NCBI RefSeq assembly: GCF_000473265.1
Contig: NZ_KI421511.1
Span: forward strand, 1,973,731 to 2,037,730
Direction of reading: 5' to 3'
DNA from: Amycolatopsis thermoflava N1165
Lineage (GTDB): Bacteria; Actinomycetota; Actinomycetes; Mycobacteriales; Pseudonocardiaceae
DNA length: 64,000 nt
Part shown: in pieces, positions 61,935 through 64,000 of the stretch
How positions within the stretch are numbered: position 1 is the first letter of the stretch
How the letters are laid out: each line of letters begins with the position of its first letter
The notes under the pieces: model-generated
The model's input: only the letters and a program-made list of their open reading frames with translations
Told to the model about the DNA's origin: nothing
Databases searched by the model: none
Made by a program: the position numbers and the translations under genes

Positions 61935-62729
61935 ATGGACGACTTCACCGACATCACGTACAAGGTCGACAACGGCCTCGCGTGGATCACGATCAACCGG
62001 CCCGAGCGGTACAACTCCTTCCGCGCCCGCACCGTCGACGAGCTCGTCAAGGCGTTCAAGAAGGCGTGGAACAGCAACGAGGTCGGCGTCATCTGCCTGA
62101 CCGGCGCCGGCGAGAAGGCGTTCTGCACCGGCGGCGACCAGAAGCAGCGCGCCGAGACCGGCGACTACGGCCCGTCGGACTCCGGGCTGTTCGAGATCGA
62201 CGCCCTGCACCACGTCATCCGCGACGTGCCGAAGCCGGTCATCGCCGCGGTGAACGGCTTCGCGATCGGCGGCGGGCACGTGCTGCACGTGCTGTGCGAC
62301 CTGACGATCGCCGCCGACACCGCGGTCTTCGGCCAGAACGGCCCACGCGTCGGCTCGTTCGACGCCGGGTTCGGCACCGGCTACCTCGCCCGCATCCTGG
62401 GCGAGAAGCGGGCGCGCGAGGTCTGGTTCCTGTGCCGCCGCTACACCGCGGCCCAGATGGAGAACTGGGGCCTGGTCAACAAGGTCGTCCCCGCGGCCGA
62501 CCTGCAGAACGAGGTGCGCGCCTGGGCCGACGAGATCCTGGCCCTGTCCCCCACCGCACTGAAGGTGCTCAAGCAGTCCTTCAACACCGACACCGAGCAG
62601 TTCGCCAGCGTCGGGCAGATGGCCTACTCGCACCTGAAGATCTTCGGCGAGACCGCCGAGGCGCAGGAGGGCATCAAGGCGTTCAACGAGAAGCGCAGCC
62701 CGGACTTCTCCGCCTTCCGCGGCAACTGA
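61935..62729 (+). CDS. BadI/MenB-type crotonase (2-ketocyclohexanecarboxyl-CoA hydrolase-like)
   Basis: A 264-residue crotonase-superfamily enzyme. Segments LAWITINRPERYNSFRARTV, GAGEKAFCTGGDQKQR, AIRDVPKPV-like VIRDVPKPVIAAVNGFAIGG and GYLARILGEKRAREVWFLC match both 1,4-dihydroxynaphthoyl-CoA synthase (MenB) and BadI. The phrase GEKKAREIWYMCKRY that I recall from BadI is close to GEKRAREVWFLCRRY here. BadI opens a six-membered ring by hydrolysing 2-oxocyclohexanecarboxyl-CoA. A MenB role is less likely in this catabolic setting. ATG 61935 is used. Confidence 0.85.
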   Translation: MDDFTDITYKVDNGLAWITINRPERYNSFRARTVDELVKAFKKAWNSNEVGVICLTGAGEKAFCTGGDQKQRAETGDYGPSDSGLFEIDALHHVIRDVPKPVIAAVNGFAIGGGHVLHVLCDLTIAADTAVFGQNGPRVGSFDAGFGTGYLARILGEKRAREVWFLCRRYTAAQMENWGLVNKVVPAADLQNEVRAWADEILALSPTALKVLKQSFNTDTEQFASVGQMAYSHLKIFGETAEAQEGIKAFNEKRSPDFSAFRGN

Positions 62730-62744
62730 TAACGGCCGTTCACG

Positions 62745-63881
62745 ATGAAGTTCACCCCCGAACAGGATGAGTTCGCCGCCGCGGTGCGCGCGTTCTGCGA
62801 CCGCGAGTGCCGGACACTCGCCCAGCGGGACGCGCTCACCGCGGGCGGCACCCTCGCCAACAGCCCGGAGATCCTGCGCAAGCTCGCCGCACACGGCTGG
62901 CTCGGCGTGTCGATCCCGGAGGCCTACGGCGGAGCCGGGGCCGGCATGGTCGACGAGTGCCTGTTCCTCGAGGAGACCTCGCGGGGCCTGGCGCCGATCA
63001 CGGCCTACTCGACCGGGCTGACCGCCGCGCAGACCTACCTGCGTTACGGCACCGAAGAGCAGAAGAAGGACATCCTCGGCGGCATCTGCGCCGGCGAGAT
63101 CGAGGCGATCGCGCTGTCCGAACCCGGGGCGGGCTCCGACCTGGGCTCGGTGCGCATCAAGGCCACGCTCGACGGCGACCACTACGTGGTCAACGGCCAG
63201 AAGACGTGGACCTCGGCCGCGCACATCGCCAGGCACATCCTGCTGCTGGCCCGCACCGACCCGGGCGGGACCAAGCACCAGGGCCTGACGTTGCTGATCG
63301 TGCCCACGGACACCCCCGGCCTGGAGATCCGCGGGATCCAGACCATGGAACCGCACACGGTCAACGACCTGTTCTTCACCGACGTGCGGATCCCGGTCGC
63401 GAACGTGGTCGGCGAAGCGGGACAGGCGTGGAAGCACCTCATGCGCGGCCTGTCCGTCGAACGGCTCATCATCGCCACCATGTCGCTGGGCGCGGCGCAG
63501 CGGTCGCTGGACGACGTGCTGGCCTACGTCAAGGAGCGGGAGCAGTTCGGCCGCCCGATCGGCAGCTTCCAGGCCATCCGGCACCGCATCGCCGACCTGG
63601 CCACCGAAATCGCCTACGCCAAGGCGTTCGTCTACGACGTCGCCGCGCGGATCGACGCCGGCGAGGAGGACCAGCTGGCGCGGGAGGGCGCGATGGCGAA
63701 GCTCAAGTGCACCGAGATCGCCAAGCACACCGCGCTGGAGGCGATGCAGATGATGGGCGGCTACGGCTACGCCCGCGAATACGGCATGGAAGGCCAGGTG
63801 CGCAAGGCACTGGCCCCGCCCATCTACGGCGGCACCAACGAGATCCAGCGCGAGATCATCAGCAAGAGCCTCGGGCTGTAG
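62745..63881 (+). CDS. Acyl-CoA dehydrogenase
   Basis: A 378-residue flavoprotein. It shows LSEPGAGSDLGSVR and NGQKTWTSAAH for FAD contact, QAIRHRIADLATEIA, and a C-terminal IYGGTNEIQREI. The usual YEGT reads YGGT, so the base must lie elsewhere, as in isovaleryl-CoA-type enzymes. It follows the BadI-like gene by 15 bases and would desaturate the ring or chain acyl-CoA before hydration. Confidence 0.9.
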   Translation: MKFTPEQDEFAAAVRAFCDRECRTLAQRDALTAGGTLANSPEILRKLAAHGWLGVSIPEAYGGAGAGMVDECLFLEETSRGLAPITAYSTGLTAAQTYLRYGTEEQKKDILGGICAGEIEAIALSEPGAGSDLGSVRIKATLDGDHYVVNGQKTWTSAAHIARHILLLARTDPGGTKHQGLTLLIVPTDTPGLEIRGIQTMEPHTVNDLFFTDVRIPVANVVGEAGQAWKHLMRGLSVERLIIATMSLGAAQRSLDDVLAYVKEREQFGRPIGSFQAIRHRIADLATEIAYAKAFVYDVAARIDAGEEDQLAREGAMAKLKCTEIAKHTALEAMQMMGGYGYAREYGMEGQVRKALAPPIYGGTNEIQREIISKSLGL

Positions 63882-63893
63882 AGAGGGACACGC

Positions 63894-64000
63894 ATGGCAT
63901 CGACGAGGAAGTCCGTGTTCGCCCCCGACCTGCTGGCGGGCAAGCGGATCCTGATCACCGGCGGCGGCACCGGCCTCGGCCGCGGCGTGGCCCGGCACCT
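63894..64000 (+). CDS. SDR family oxidoreductase (truncated by window end)
   Basis: Only 35 residues are visible: MASTRKSVFAPDLLAGKRIL and the dinucleotide-binding ITGGGTGLGRGVARHL. The TGGGTGLG form is typical of dienoyl-CoA reductases and 3-hydroxyacyl-CoA dehydrogenases of the SDR class. It starts 12 bases after the dehydrogenase gene with GAGAGGGAC before the ATG, so it belongs to the same operon. Confidence 0.75.
   Translation, partial: MASTRKSVFAPDLLAGKRILITGGGTGLGRGVARH

Noticed and set aside
1-64000. CRISPR array, insertion sequence or prophage
   Set aside because: No regularly spaced repeats, no complete transposase, integrase or phage structural gene was found. Short palindromes are all explained as operators.

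Overview
The window is GC-rich actinobacterial DNA. Starts are often GTG or TTG, and stop/start overlaps of the ATGA, GTGA and TGATG types are frequent. The gene families (LLM flavin/F420-type monooxygenases, a mycofactocin-type SDR, a KstR2-type TetR regulator, CYP108-like P450) suggest a soil member of the Pseudonocardiales such as Amycolatopsis; the genus is an inference. Almost the whole window is accessory catabolism, organised as short operons, each with its own local regulator.

Region A (1-6688): a TetR regulator divergent from an MFS-E1alpha-E1beta operon, then a converging phosphotransferase-like/acyl-CoA dehydrogenase operon. Related CCGATCA palindromes lie in both promoters. Region B (6747-30201): a large oxidative island with four LLM monooxygenases, a P450, an MFS pump, several SDRs, an alpha/beta hydrolase, two acyl-CoA synthetases, thiolase, aldehyde dehydrogenase, NIPSNAP and SnoaL proteins, a Cys-less thiolase-like protein with a DUF35 partner, and its own RibBA. 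Copies of a CAAG-nn-CTTG palindrome like the KstR2 box sit in front of at least four of its transcription units, and a KstR2-like TetR gene closes the island. Region C (30202-32187): enoyl-CoA hydratase and thiolase behind a 24-bp palindrome.

Region D (32200-35139): a decayed scar. It holds a dnaE2 fragment, a small hypothetical gene, a 3' tRNA remnant with its terminator, an orphan AHH-type nuclease toxin tip with a possible immunity-gene tail, and a frameshifted STAS domain.

Region E (35140-54468): an unusual polycarboxylate or acid-sugar cluster. One arm reads leftward (binding protein, permease, ATPase, isocitrate/isopropylmalate-type dehydrogenase, Asp/Glu racemase family, DUF1537 kinase, class II aldolase, aconitase, Ldh-family oxidoreductase, ABM protein). 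The other reads rightward (GntR, MFS, a second isocitrate-type dehydrogenase, semialdehyde dehydrogenase, cupin, CitMHS transporter, ABM protein, second GntR). Twin GGTTATAACC palindromes lie at the divergence point.

Region F (55098-64000, continuing past the edge): a GAF-LuxR activator followed by a CYP108 (P450terp)-like P450, its reductase and ferredoxin, a zinc alcohol dehydrogenase, an aldehyde dehydrogenase, then a BadI/MenB-type hydrolase, an acyl-CoA dehydrogenase and an SDR. Together these read as oxidation of a methyl group on a terpenoid ring to the acid, followed by CoA-dependent ring opening.
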